A stretch of DNA of 64,000 nucleotides from contig NZ_JRHC01000001.1 in the NCBI RefSeq assembly GCF_000949475.1, positions 1,550,001 to 1,614,000 on the forward strand. Reading direction: 5' to 3'. Position numbers and translations under genes: made by a program. The stretch's first letter is position 1. Each line of letters starts with the position of its first letter. The notes under the pieces are model-generated. The model worked only from the letters and a program-made list of their open reading frames with translations. It was not told the DNA's origin and did no database searches. Source of the stretch: Draconibacterium sediminis. Lineage in GTDB: Bacteria; Bacteroidota; Bacteroidia; Bacteroidales; Prolixibacteraceae. Of this stretch, positions 46,094 through 55,254 are shown piece after piece.

Positions 46094-47920
46094 ATGATAG
46101 AAAAAATGAAGAGTTTAAAATTTAAATATATAATAGCAGCAATTTGTGTGTTGGTCTTATTCACCACAAGTTCATGCGACACTGAAGATTTTCTAGACAA
46201 TGAAAATAAGTCGAACCTTACCGACCAAACACAATGGGCTTCTGAAGGTAATGCTGATATTTATCTCAACGATGTTTATAGCGAGATAATTAAAAAGTGG
46301 AATAATGCTGAAAATTTAGATTATTACACCGATGATTATAATATCAGTCATTACTATACTGCGTCTAACTGGAGACAAGGAATATGTATTGCTCCATCAA
46401 GCAGCACAACAGGAGTTTGGGGAGGAACCCACGGTCCCACCGATGGTTACAGTTGGAGTAATTTCTTTACCAAACTTAGAAAGTGCAATACTTTTATTCA
46501 AAAGGTTGATGAGAATAGAGAGAATTTCTCGGATGAGTGGTATAATAAAAGAATGGATGAAGTCAAATTTATGCGTGCATATTTCTATAGTGAGTTTTTT
46601 ATGCATGTGGGAGGTCTTCCAATCATTGAGATTCCTCTTGACAGAAACACAATGTCTGAAGACGAAATGTTGTTTCCGAGAGCAACGTTTAAAGAAACAT
46701 TTGAATTTATCGACAACGAATTAAATACCATCGTAAATAATGGTAATTTGCCTGTAAAGTATAGCTCAGGCGATCCGGAAGCTGGTCATGCAACTATAGG
46801 CGCTGCTTTGGCAATTAAAGGTTGGATTGAATTGTTTGTTGCAAGTCCGTTATTTAATACAGCAGATCCGTATTTGCCAGATCCTGACAACTTTGTTCAT
46901 ATGGGTAGCTACGATGCTGGGCTTTGGACAAAAGCTGCTGCAACTAACAAAAAATTTATTGACGAGATGGGTGGTGGTGCTCCTTATGCACTTTTCTCTG
47001 ATGCTAAAAACCTATTTAGAGCTGCAAATGAATATAATTCAGAAATTATTTGGGATAGACAGATGTTAGATGTCACTGGTATGGGATCTAATTATGAACG
47101 TCGTGGGGGGCCAACATATGTATTAGGGCAATATATGTGTTGGGGTAATTATAACCCTACACAGGAAGTAGTTGATCAATATTGTATGGCAAACGGTAAA
47201 GTTATTACTGATCCTGAATCGGGCTATGATCCGCAAAATCCTTATGTTGGAAGAGAACAGCGTTTTTATAACGATATTGTTTTTGATGGCGCGGAATATA
47301 AGTTAGATTGGATGCCTGCAACCGATGTTATTTACACTCGTATCGACGAAACTTATGCAAATCCGGATAAAACCAATCAAATAGACCTTGCAGGTAAAAC
47401 TGACGTGGGAGACTCGGGTTATTATCAACGTAAACGATTAAATCCTGATGCTGCACCAGCAAACGATGCAAGTGGTCAGAATGAAATTTACTATCGTTAT
47501 GCTGAGGTTTTGTTAAACTTTGCCGAAGCTCAAAACGAAGCTACTGGACCCAATGCTGATGTTTACGCCGCTCTCAATGAACTACGCGCACGTGTTGATC
47601 TTCCTGCTTTGCCAGAGGGTCTCTCTAAAGATGAAATGCGTGAAGTTATCAGACGCGAACGCCGTGTTGAACTTTGCTTTGAAGGTAAAAGATACTTCGA
47701 TAACAAACGCTGGAAAATTGCTGAACAGACCATGGGTAATCAGCGTCATAACATGGTTATTCGCAACTCAGTGCCCTCTAATAACTCAGGCGTTTGGGTT
47801 TATAGTATAGAGGAAGAAGTAAAATGGACTGCTAAATTTGAAATGAAACAGTACATGAATCCAATTCCTACAGATGTAATTGATCAAAATCCGAATATTA
47901 AGCAAAACCCAGGTTATTAA
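46094..47920 (+). CDS. SusD/RagB-family surface glycan-binding lipoprotein (PUL2)
   Basis: A 608-residue SusD homologue with lipobox ending at Cys28 (FTTSSC). The TPR-like core and RagB tail are present, with NELRARVDLPALPEG and VIRRERRVELCFEGKRYFD. The ATG at 46094 could be replaced by one four codons later. It is followed by a hairpin that may reduce read-through to the oxidoreductase genes. Confidence 0.95.
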   Translation: MIEKMKSLKFKYIIAAICVLVLFTTSSCDTEDFLDNENKSNLTDQTQWASEGNADIYLNDVYSEIIKKWNNAENLDYYTDDYNISHYYTASNWRQGICIAPSSSTTGVWGGTHGPTDGYSWSNFFTKLRKCNTFIQKVDENRENFSDEWYNKRMDEVKFMRAYFYSEFFMHVGGLPIIEIPLDRNTMSEDEMLFPRATFKETFEFIDNELNTIVNNGNLPVKYSSGDPEAGHATIGAALAIKGWIELFVASPLFNTADPYLPDPDNFVHMGSYDAGLWTKAAATNKKFIDEMGGGAPYALFSDAKNLFRAANEYNSEIIWDRQMLDVTGMGSNYERRGGPTYVLGQYMCWGNYNPTQEVVDQYCMANGKVITDPESGYDPQNPYVGREQRFYNDIVFDGAEYKLDWMPATDVIYTRIDETYANPDKTNQIDLAGKTDVGDSGYYQRKRLNPDAAPANDASGQNEIYYRYAEVLLNFAEAQNEATGPNADVYAALNELRARVDLPALPEGLSKDEMREVIRRERRVELCFEGKRYFDNKRWKIAEQTMGNQRHNMVIRNSVPSNNSGVWVYSIEEEVKWTAKFEMKQYMNPIPTDVIDQNPNIKQNPGY

Positions 47921-47949
47921 TGTGTAACTAGTTTCGTTAAATAAGTAAG

Positions 47950-47972
47950 GTCCCGAAAAAATGTTTCGGGAC
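47950..47972 (+). terminator. Hairpin after PUL2 susD
   Basis: GTCCCGAAA (47950-47958) pairs with TTTCGGGAC (47964-47972), 9 bp with AAATG loop, followed by TTTCATACCTTTA. A short T-run suggests partial termination. Confidence 0.6.
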
Positions 47973-48017
47973 TTTCATACCTTTATTTCTAAACTTAAAT
48001 CAATTAAATAAAAGAAC

Positions 48018-49313
48018 ATGAGTAATTTTTCAAGAAGAGGGTTTATTCAAAGCTCAATGGTAGGAGCTGCCGGTTTAACGCTTATGCCTTGGTCGCAAGT
48101 ATTAGCAACAGGTGCAAACGACACTATCCGCATTGGTTTTATTGGACTTGGGCAGCAAGCCATGAACCTGTTAAATGGTTTTAGCCAAATTAAAGGTGTT
48201 GAAATTGTAGCAGGAGCTGATTGTTATGGTGTTAAACGCGAGCGTTTCGAGCTTAAGGTAAATGAATTTTACAAAGCCCGGAATCAAAAAGTAGATGTAA
48301 AAACTTACAAAGATTACCGCGAAATTATCGATCGGAAAGACATTGACGCGGTTGTTATTGCAACACCCGACCACTGGCATGCCATTATGGCTATTGATGC
48401 CTGCGAGGCCGGAAAAGACATTTACCAGGAAAAACCAATTACTTTCACCATTAAAGAAAGTATTATGGTTGCAGCAGCCGTACGTAAACACAATGTAATT
48501 TTTGCAACCGGTAGTCAGCAACGTTCCGACAATAACTACCAACATGCCGTAAATATGGTGCACCGCGAAGCATTTGGCAAGCTTACCAAGGTTAATGCTT
48601 ATGTAGGGCCAGGCCCCGATCCGTATAACTTACCAAAAGAGGAAGTTCCTGCAGATCTTGACTGGAAACAATGGTTAGGCCCCATGCCTTACGTACATTA
48701 CAACCAGGCTTTAAATCCACCTATTACTATAGATCCTGAAACCAAAGAAACGTTCTGGGCACGCTGGCGTTACTACAAAGAAACCGGTGGTGGTTTTACC
48801 TGCGACTGGGGTGCACACAATTTTGATATTGGCCAGTGGGGATTGAAAAAAGACCATAGCGGACCGGTTGAAGTAATTCCTCCGGGATACAAAGGCACCA
48901 AGTTTTTAACTTATGTATACGACAATGGAGTTACCATGACCAACGAAGCCTACGACGATAAAAATTCGCGTGGTGTAAAATTCTGGGGCGAAGATGGTTG
49001 GATTGAAGTTAGCCGCCAGGGCATATGGGCGTCTGATCCTGTATTGTTGCCTGAAAAAGAAGCTGTTGAAGCCGGGATGTACGAGAAAAGTTCAGGTCAC
49101 TTGGAGAACTTCATTAACGCTGTTCGTATGCGTATCGATCCAATTGTACCTGTAGAAATTGGTGCGCGTACAGCAATTTGCAGCATTTTGGGTAATGTGG
49201 CTTACGAACTACAACGTCCTGTTGCCTGGTCGCCTGAAGAACAGTATTTCATCAACGATCCGGAGGCAGAGAAGTTCTATCACCGCGAATATGAGAATGG
49301 ATACAAACTGTAA
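48018..49313 (+). CDS. Tat-exported Gfo/Idh/MocA-family oxidoreductase (first of two)
   Basis: A 431-residue protein with a twin-arginine signal (FSRRGFIQSS, residues 4-13) and a hydrophobic stretch. The Rossmann fold begins at IRIGFIGLGQQAM (about 38-50), and ATPDHWHAIMAIDACEAGKD and EKPITFT are the family cofactor and substrate motifs. The C-terminal alpha/beta domain carries CDWGAHNFDIGQWGL. Gfo/Idh/MocA enzymes use tightly bound or free NAD(P) to oxidise sugars, cyclitols or glycosides. Export with bound cofactor by the Tat route suggests action in the periplasm. It is bounded on both sides by hairpins, then ThuA and a second oxidoreductase follow. Confidence 0.9.
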   Translation: MSNFSRRGFIQSSMVGAAGLTLMPWSQVLATGANDTIRIGFIGLGQQAMNLLNGFSQIKGVEIVAGADCYGVKRERFELKVNEFYKARNQKVDVKTYKDYREIIDRKDIDAVVIATPDHWHAIMAIDACEAGKDIYQEKPITFTIKESIMVAAAVRKHNVIFATGSQQRSDNNYQHAVNMVHREAFGKLTKVNAYVGPGPDPYNLPKEEVPADLDWKQWLGPMPYVHYNQALNPPITIDPETKETFWARWRYYKETGGGFTCDWGAHNFDIGQWGLKKDHSGPVEVIPPGYKGTKFLTYVYDNGVTMTNEAYDDKNSRGVKFWGEDGWIEVSRQGIWASDPVLLPEKEAVEAGMYEKSSGHLENFINAVRMRIDPIVPVEIGARTAICSILGNVAYELQRPVAWSPEEQYFINDPEAEKFYHREYENGYKL

Positions 49314-49363
49314 TCAGGTTTTCTAAATGAGGTTTAGACTTCATTAATCGTTAATGAGTTTCA

Positions 49364-49402
49364 TAAAAAATCCCGGTGAATCAACATTTCATCGGGATTT
49401 TA
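49364..49402 (+). terminator. Terminator-like hairpin after the first oxidoreductase
   Basis: AAAATCCCGGTGAA pairs with TTTCATCGGGATTTT with minor mismatch around TCAACA, ending in TTTTAT. It should reduce read-through to the ThuA gene. Confidence 0.65.
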
Positions 49403-49605
49403 TACCAAATTGACCATAAATGCCGCATTTAAACTAATTCTTTTTTCAATTCATCTTCGTTGAAGAATTATAGCGTAGCGAAGGCTATGCTAAAATTTAT
49501 TATCCTGATAAAAAGAAAAATAATGATATATCCAATACGGTATTTTATGATCCAATTGGTGTTTTTTATTTTTAAAGCAATCAAAACAACTAAAATTAAT
49601 AAATC

Positions 49606-50409
49606 ATGTCGGTTTCAAGAAGGAAATTTGTAAAAGCAACAGTGGTGGCCGGAGCCGGAGCCATGGTAGTACCCGGTATATCGATGGCAGCAAATAAAGA
49701 AAAGCTGGTGCCAAGCCTGAAAAGGAAAAAAGTGCTTTATGTTTATGGAGGATGGAAAGGCCATGAGCCGAAAGAATCAGTAGATATTTTTGTTCCGTGG
49801 ATGCGTTCTGAAGGAGCAGAAGTTACTGTTTCTGATACCCTTGATTCATACCTCGATGAGGAGTTGATGAATTCACTTGACCTGATTGTTCAGATTTGGA
49901 CTATGGGAGAGATTTCTAAAGAACAGGAAAAAGCACTACTAGCGGCAGTTAAACGTGGAGTTGGACTTGCCGGTTGGCACGGAGGAATTGGTGACTCGTT
50001 TCGCAATAACGTAGCATACCAGTTTATGGTTGGTGGGCAATGGGTTGCTCATCCCGGTGGAGTAATCGATTATTCGGTTAAGATTACCAATAAATCAGAT
50101 TCTGTGACAAAGGGTTTGAAAGACTTTGATATGCACTCAGAGCAATATTATATGCATCTTGATCCTAACGTTAAGGTATTGGCTACAACCGAATTTTCAG
50201 CCGAACATGCCGAGTGGATTGACGGTTGCATCATGCCGGTTGTGTGGAAAAAATACTATGGCGAAGGACGTGTGTTCTATTCATCGCTGGGACATGTAAT
50301 GAAAGACTACGATGTGCCAGAAGCGTTTGAAATACAAAAACGAGGAATACGGTGGGCCAGCGAAAGTAAATATCATCCCAAAGAAAGTTGGGTGAACCCT
50401 GTCTACTAG
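49606..50409 (+). CDS. ThuA-domain protein, Tat-exported
   Basis: A 267-residue protein with a twin-arginine signal (SVSRRKFVKATVV) and a ThuA-like class-I glutamine-amidotransferase fold: VLYVYGGWKGHEPKESVDIF, GVGLAGWHGGIGDSF, and GEGRVFYSSLGHV near the end. In Sinorhizobium, ThuA and the Gfo/Idh/MocA protein ThuB act together in trehalose/sucrose catabolism through 3-keto sugars. Here ThuA lies between two exported Gfo/Idh/MocA genes, so a role in processing keto-glycosides is plausible but unproven. The next gene begins 31 bases later. Confidence 0.88.
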   Translation: MSVSRRKFVKATVVAGAGAMVVPGISMAANKEKLVPSLKRKKVLYVYGGWKGHEPKESVDIFVPWMRSEGAEVTVSDTLDSYLDEELMNSLDLIVQIWTMGEISKEQEKALLAAVKRGVGLAGWHGGIGDSFRNNVAYQFMVGGQWVAHPGGVIDYSVKITNKSDSVTKGLKDFDMHSEQYYMHLDPNVKVLATTEFSAEHAEWIDGCIMPVVWKKYYGEGRVFYSSLGHVMKDYDVPEAFEIQKRGIRWASESKYHPKESWVNPVY

Positions 50410-50440
50410 TAGTTAAGTAAGAACTTATAAAATGTAAGCA

Positions 50441-51793
50441 ATGATAAATATTGATAGAAGAAGATTCCTTCAATCTGCTTCTGCGATTGGTGTAGGTGCA
50501 GCATTAATTCCAAATTTATTGAGCTGCTCGCCTTCGCAAAAAGTTAATATAGCTATTATTGGAGTTGGTGGCCGGGGTCGTGAAAACTGGAGTAAAAGCA
50601 AGAGTGAAAATATTGTTGCTATGTGCGATGTAAACGACGAAAGTGCCGCAGAAGGTTATAAGACTTTCCCAAAAGCCAAACGGTATAAAGATTACAGAAA
50701 AATGTTCGATGAAATGGCTGATGAAATTGATGCGGTTATGGTATCAACACCCGATCATAGTCATTTCCCGGCAGCAATGGCGGCCATGCAATTGGGCAAA
50801 CATGTTTTTGTTGAAAAACCATTGGCTCATAATGTATGGCAACTACGAACACTTAAAAAAGCCGCTGAGTATTACAATGTAATCACGCAGATGGGCAATC
50901 AGGGGCATACAACTGATGGAATCAGGAAAGTAAAAGAATGGTACGATGCAGGTGTAACAGGCGAGGTGAAAGAAATATTTGCCTGGTTTAACGGACCCGA
51001 ATTTGGAGAAGGAAAATATTTCACCAAACCAGGGCAGTTTCCCCCTGCAGAACAAGCTATTCCAGAAAGTCTGGATTGGGATTTATGGCTGGGGCCTGCT
51101 GCTGTTCGGCCTTACAACAAGGTTTATGTTCCCCGCTCGTGGCGGGGCTTTTATGATTTCGGAAATGGCGAATTAGGCGACTGGGCTTGCCATACACTCG
51201 ATGCTCCGTTTTGGTCATTAGAGTTGGGAATGCCCAATGTTGTGGAGTCGGAATTTCATTCGGGTTCGCCCGAAGGTTTTGTACCCGATAAATCGGTAAT
51301 CCGTTTTGAATTTCCGGAAAGAGGAAATAAAGCACCGGCCGTTTTGAAATGGTACGAAGGAGGATTAAAACCCGAAAACAGACCTGAATGGGGAATCGAT
51401 GAATTGCCTCCTTCGGGAATGATAATGGTTGGCGAAAAGCAAAGTATAATTACCGGTGGACGGCCAAACAATGCAATGCTGATTATGCCAGATGAAGAGT
51501 GGGAAGATTGGGTTGCCAACAAAATGCCCGAACCTTCAATTCCGAGAATTGAGGGAGGGCCTGTTAAAGAATTTTTGGATGCCATTAAAGCTGATGGCCC
51601 AATGCCCGGTTCGAACTTCAACTATGCAACCGACCTGACAGAAATGGCTCTGATAGGTGTACTTGCACAGCGTTTTAATACTCGCATTGAATACGATGCA
51701 ACTAACATGAAAGTAACCAACCACCCTGAGTTGGATCAATTCATCAAAGAACCCGTTCGTAAAGGATGGGAATACGGTGAAGAACTTTGGTAA
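50441..51793 (+). CDS. Tat-exported Gfo/Idh/MocA-family oxidoreductase, lipoprotein-like (second of two)
   Basis: A 450-residue protein. The N terminus combines a twin-arginine motif (DRRRFLQSASA) with a lipobox ending at Cys29 (NLLSC), suggesting a Tat-exported lipoprotein. NAD-binding NIAIIGVGGRGREN (about 36-49), STPDHSHFPAAMAAMQLGKH and EKPLAHN mark the family, and GDWACHTLDAPFWSLELG the C-terminal domain. It belongs to a different subgroup from the first copy, so the two probably oxidise or reduce different intermediates. A carrier gene follows after 21 bases. Confidence 0.9.
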   Translation: MINIDRRRFLQSASAIGVGAALIPNLLSCSPSQKVNIAIIGVGGRGRENWSKSKSENIVAMCDVNDESAAEGYKTFPKAKRYKDYRKMFDEMADEIDAVMVSTPDHSHFPAAMAAMQLGKHVFVEKPLAHNVWQLRTLKKAAEYYNVITQMGNQGHTTDGIRKVKEWYDAGVTGEVKEIFAWFNGPEFGEGKYFTKPGQFPPAEQAIPESLDWDLWLGPAAVRPYNKVYVPRSWRGFYDFGNGELGDWACHTLDAPFWSLELGMPNVVESEFHSGSPEGFVPDKSVIRFEFPERGNKAPAVLKWYEGGLKPENRPEWGIDELPPSGMIMVGEKQSIITGGRPNNAMLIMPDEEWEDWVANKMPEPSIPRIEGGPVKEFLDAIKADGPMPGSNFNYATDLTEMALIGVLAQRFNTRIEYDATNMKVTNHPELDQFIKEPVRKGWEYGEELW

Positions 51794-51814
51794 ATTCTAA
51801 TTAAATCTAAGCAT

Positions 51815-53026
51815 ATGAATAAAATCAGAACGTCTTTGTTATTTAATACCAGCTGTCTGGCGCTGGTAGTTACAGCCCTCTCTTTTGGAACCCGTGGTGG
51901 ATTTATAACTCCGTGGATGGAAGAATTTAACCTCGCAGGGGCAGAGGTTGGGTGGATTGTAGGAACCGCTTTTTGGGGATTTACACTTGCCATGGTAATT
52001 TTTGGTCCCCTGGTTGATATTTTAGGCATCGGAAAAGTTATGGCTATCGCTTTTGCCTGCCACATTATTGGCCTTACCTGGACCATATTTGCACAGGGCT
52101 TTTGGTCGCTTTTCTTTTCAACCATGTTTATTGGTATTGCAAACGGAAGTGTTGAAGCCGCAGCAAATCCATTGGTTACGGCCTTGTATCCGAACAATAA
52201 AACGGCAAAGCTTAATCGGTTTCACATGTGGTTTCCGGCCGGTATTGTAATCGGAGGTCTTATCGTTTTCTTTTTAAACGAAATTGGCATTGGGTGGCGT
52301 ATTCAAACAGCCGTAATGTTATTACCCACTTTGGTGTACGGTTTCTTATTCTTCCGCCAAAAATTCCCGAAAACGGAAAGGGTTACAGCGGGTGCATCGT
52401 ACAAAGATATGCTTAAAGCCTGTGTGTCTCCATTATTTCTTTTTATGGCTTTTTGCATGTTGTTTACAGCTGCCACCGAATTAGGAACCAACCAGTGGAT
52501 TGCTGCATTATTTAATGATTCGGTAAGTAATTTATTTGGCGAAGGGATTGGAGCAATTTTGATCCTGGTTTGGATTTCAGCAATTATGGCTTTGGCCAGA
52601 TTGGTTGCTGGTCCGGTTGTTCACCGTTTATCGGGTATCGGAGTATTATTGTTCTCCGCTGTTTTTTCCGGAATCGGTCTTTATTTAATGAGCATCTCAT
52701 CCGGTGCTGTATTATTTGCCTCAGCAACGGTTTTTGCATTGGGCATAGGATTCTTTTGGCCAAATATGTTGGGAGTGGTTGCCGAAAAAGTACCAACCAG
52801 CGGGGCTTTGGGATTAGCCATAATGGGAGGAATCGGATTCCTTGGAGGAGCTATTGCCCAGCCCGTATTGGGTAAAATCTACGATGTGCAAACTACCAAG
52901 TTTGGCGATGATTTGCTTGCCGGAGCAGCTACGCTTCAGTATGTAATTATTCTTACAGCATTTCTTTCGCTGGCTTTTTTGTACCTGTTTTTAAAACATA
53001 GAAAACAGAAAGTGGCAGAAGCATAG
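51815..53026 (+). CDS. MFS transporter of PUL2
   Basis: A 403-residue, 12-helix major facilitator protein. Recognisable parts are the N-terminal GFITPWMEEFNLAGAEVGW and the cytoplasmic-loop region PLVDILGIGKVMAIAF. It is the last gene of PUL2 and precedes a strong terminator, so it likely imports the sugar or keto-sugar released by the exported oxidoreductases and ThuA. Sequence alone does not identify the substrate. Confidence 0.88.
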   Translation: MNKIRTSLLFNTSCLALVVTALSFGTRGGFITPWMEEFNLAGAEVGWIVGTAFWGFTLAMVIFGPLVDILGIGKVMAIAFACHIIGLTWTIFAQGFWSLFFSTMFIGIANGSVEAAANPLVTALYPNNKTAKLNRFHMWFPAGIVIGGLIVFFLNEIGIGWRIQTAVMLLPTLVYGFLFFRQKFPKTERVTAGASYKDMLKACVSPLFLFMAFCMLFTAATELGTNQWIAALFNDSVSNLFGEGIGAILILVWISAIMALARLVAGPVVHRLSGIGVLLFSAVFSGIGLYLMSISSGAVLFASATVFALGIGFFWPNMLGVVAEKVPTSGALGLAIMGGIGFLGGAIAQPVLGKIYDVQTTKFGDDLLAGAATLQYVIILTAFLSLAFLYLFLKHRKQKVAEA

Positions 53027-53071
53027 AAAATATACTAATTATAAATAGTTTGATTAGTTTAGTTAGTTTAC

Positions 53072-53123
53072 ATCAGTATTGGCATTTGATTCATTATCAT
53101 TATTGCCAATACTGATTTTTTTT
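53072..53123 (+). terminator. Strong terminator at the end of PUL2
   Basis: ATCAGTATTGGCA (53072-53084) pairs perfectly with TGCCAATACTGAT (53104-53116) over 13 bp, followed by eight Ts. Confidence 0.93.
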
Positions 53124-53261
53124 GTAAACTTTTAATCTAAAAGTGAACTTTGAAACGAGCATGTAAAAAAATTACACCCAGGAGTATAATTAAAACTCAT
53201 GCGAGTTCCATACTATACCTTTGAAAACAAACAATTTTAATAGTATGAAAATTGGTTAATT

Positions 53262-55142
53262 TCAATTCTTCTTAAAAAACCGGTATGAATGTGGCATTAA
53301 AGTAACCCTGAATTTACTGGTCTTTTCAGGCCCTCTCATTCTGCGGCTAAAGAAGCTTGGTGTTTCTTCGGGCAGTTTTTCAATAGTAACTCTTTCGGAA
53401 ATATCGGAGATGGTGGAAATATCTTCCGTGCTAACCAGTTGAATGGTTACCGGTTCATCCAAAAACGACTCAATTATAAATGTATTATTGTCGTATACAA
53501 ACAAGCTTACTTTGGCCGGTCCCTCGATGTACATGCCCAAATCTTTGCTCATTACCTGGCGAAATACATTCAAAACTCCATCGGGCAAATCGTAAAGGTT
53601 ACCAAAATCGTTGGGGATTGTTATAACATACAGGTTTCCCTTTGAATACTGGCCTCTAAGCAGCATCGGGTAACCGCTAACTCCATTTGTTAAAGGTCTT
53701 CCGGCGCTTACAATCTCCCAGGCATCGTTGGTTTGATACTGCACCTGTGTAATAAGGATGTCTTTTTCGGCTTTTCCGAAGAAACCAAAATCGTTAACCA
53801 GTGCGTCCTTGTCTCCTGCGCGTAATTCTACAATATCGGCAATGTCGTTTTGTATGGCTTTTAGCAAGCCGCTGGTAATTACGATATCGCCGCCTTTCTG
53901 TAACTGCTTTTTCATTTTGCTTACAATATCGCTATCGTACTTGGCTTGCTCGGTTAGCAGTATTACTTTCTGATCTTCAGGAAATTCGGAATACATGTCC
54001 ATGGGCAGACCAATCATTCCGAGGTAATTCTGCAGGAAATCGTCGCCCAACGAATGATAAGGTTTGTACGATTTAATACCGATTGGTTTGCCCAATTGGC
54101 CAACAACTTCATCAGCTTGTTCCAAAGCTACACCGGCCACACGTGCTAAGGTCGATGGTGTTACAGTTTTACCATCGGGCAATTGAACGGGTTTCATCAT
54201 CTCGTCGTAATCAAAACTGGTTCCCGTGCCTTGCCATTGTTTCCGATGAATTTCGGGGCGCAATTGCACGCCGGTTAGCTGGTTATAGGCAAATAGCATA
54301 ATTTCGGGTGCTTTGGCAAACATAGTCAGCCAGAGTTGTTCAGCGTAACGATCCATTCCCATGTTCGATCCGCCGGCATCAACCCATCCGCCAAAGTTGT
54401 AACCCGGGCGTAAGTTGTCGAAATAGCGAATAATATTAAAACTCAGGTAGTTTTGCAGATGCTGTGCAGATGAAGGGTCGCGGGTTTCTGTGCCTGTCCA
54501 AACTCCGTCGAAAAGGTGTGGCCCGTTTTGCAGGTCAAAACCCAATCCTTGAAAATGATCGTACCAGTTCGGGTATTTAATAATCACTTTTACATTGGGA
54601 TTAACTTTTTTCGCCGGATCCAGAACCAGTTCTTTTCCGGCTTTGGTCATTAACTTTGTTCGGTACTCCGTCCAGCTCATGTCACCTTTAGCTTCAATTT
54701 CAATATCAGATTTACAGCTGGTAAAAAAGAAATCGTCGAGAATAAAATCGTCAAAATGACGGGCGGTATGTTCGGCAATCTGTTGCACAATTTCCCGATG
54801 TTCCGGATTGGAATAGCAAAAGGTTTCAAAATTGTTCGACTCATCAATGGTGTAGGTGATTCCTCCTCCAACTTCCATGCCTTTATCCAAAAAATATTGT
54901 TTTGCCTGCTCCAGTGTTTCATCCGGAACAATCAGTAAATCGCGATGGGTTTCCAGGTAAATTTTGTCGATTTTTATCTGGTTCGAAATGATGGTCCAGG
55001 TAGAGTCGAGCCAATTCAGGTCTTTCATCTTTTCCACTTCGTAAGCCCGGACATACACCGACACTTTATAATTTTTGTAATTTCCGGCCTGCGAAAGTAG
55101 AGTCATACCGGCCAGCACAAGTAAAATAATAATTCGTTTCAT
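53262..55142 (-). CDS. Exported putative glycosidase with TIM-barrel-like fold, family unassigned
   Basis: A 626-residue exported protein (signal to about residue 19). The first 350 residues alternate strand and helix like a TIM barrel, with acidic loop positions in HFDDFILDDFFFTSC, IKYPNWYDHFQ and FDGVWTGTETRDPSS. A Rossmann-like segment about 375-470 (KVILLTEQAKYDSD, GGDIVITSG) resembles the trimerisation domain of GH42-type enzymes, and a beta-rich C-terminal domain follows. I cannot place it in a named glycoside hydrolase family. It lies 112 bases downstream of a GH9 gene on the same strand, so both may act on one substrate. Catalytic residues are guesses only. Confidence 0.6.
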   Translation of the reverse strand: MKRIIILLVLAGMTLLSQAGNYKNYKVSVYVRAYEVEKMKDLNWLDSTWTIISNQIKIDKIYLETHRDLLIVPDETLEQAKQYFLDKGMEVGGGITYTIDESNNFETFCYSNPEHREIVQQIAEHTARHFDDFILDDFFFTSCKSDIEIEAKGDMSWTEYRTKLMTKAGKELVLDPAKKVNPNVKVIIKYPNWYDHFQGLGFDLQNGPHLFDGVWTGTETRDPSSAQHLQNYLSFNIIRYFDNLRPGYNFGGWVDAGGSNMGMDRYAEQLWLTMFAKAPEIMLFAYNQLTGVQLRPEIHRKQWQGTGTSFDYDEMMKPVQLPDGKTVTPSTLARVAGVALEQADEVVGQLGKPIGIKSYKPYHSLGDDFLQNYLGMIGLPMDMYSEFPEDQKVILLTEQAKYDSDIVSKMKKQLQKGGDIVITSGLLKAIQNDIADIVELRAGDKDALVNDFGFFGKAEKDILITQVQYQTNDAWEIVSAGRPLTNGVSGYPMLLRGQYSKGNLYVITIPNDFGNLYDLPDGVLNVFRQVMSKDLGMYIEGPAKVSLFVYDNNTFIIESFLDEPVTIQLVSTEDISTISDISERVTIEKLPEETPSFFSRRMRGPEKTSKFRVTLMPHSYRFFKKN

Positions 55143-55254
55143 AGTAGGTTTTTATTGGTTTCAAAAAATTTACATCGATCCGTTTTTCGTATAATGATTA
55201 AAACTTCGCTCTCAAAGTTTTGTCGTTGAATTTTATATCTCGCGAATATTCCGC

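Noticed and set aside
53216-53223. TACCTTTG on the plus strand after PUL2, considered as a promoter
   Set aside because: No -33 box, and only a four-codon frame (ATG at 53245) follows; nothing downstream on that strand for kilobases.
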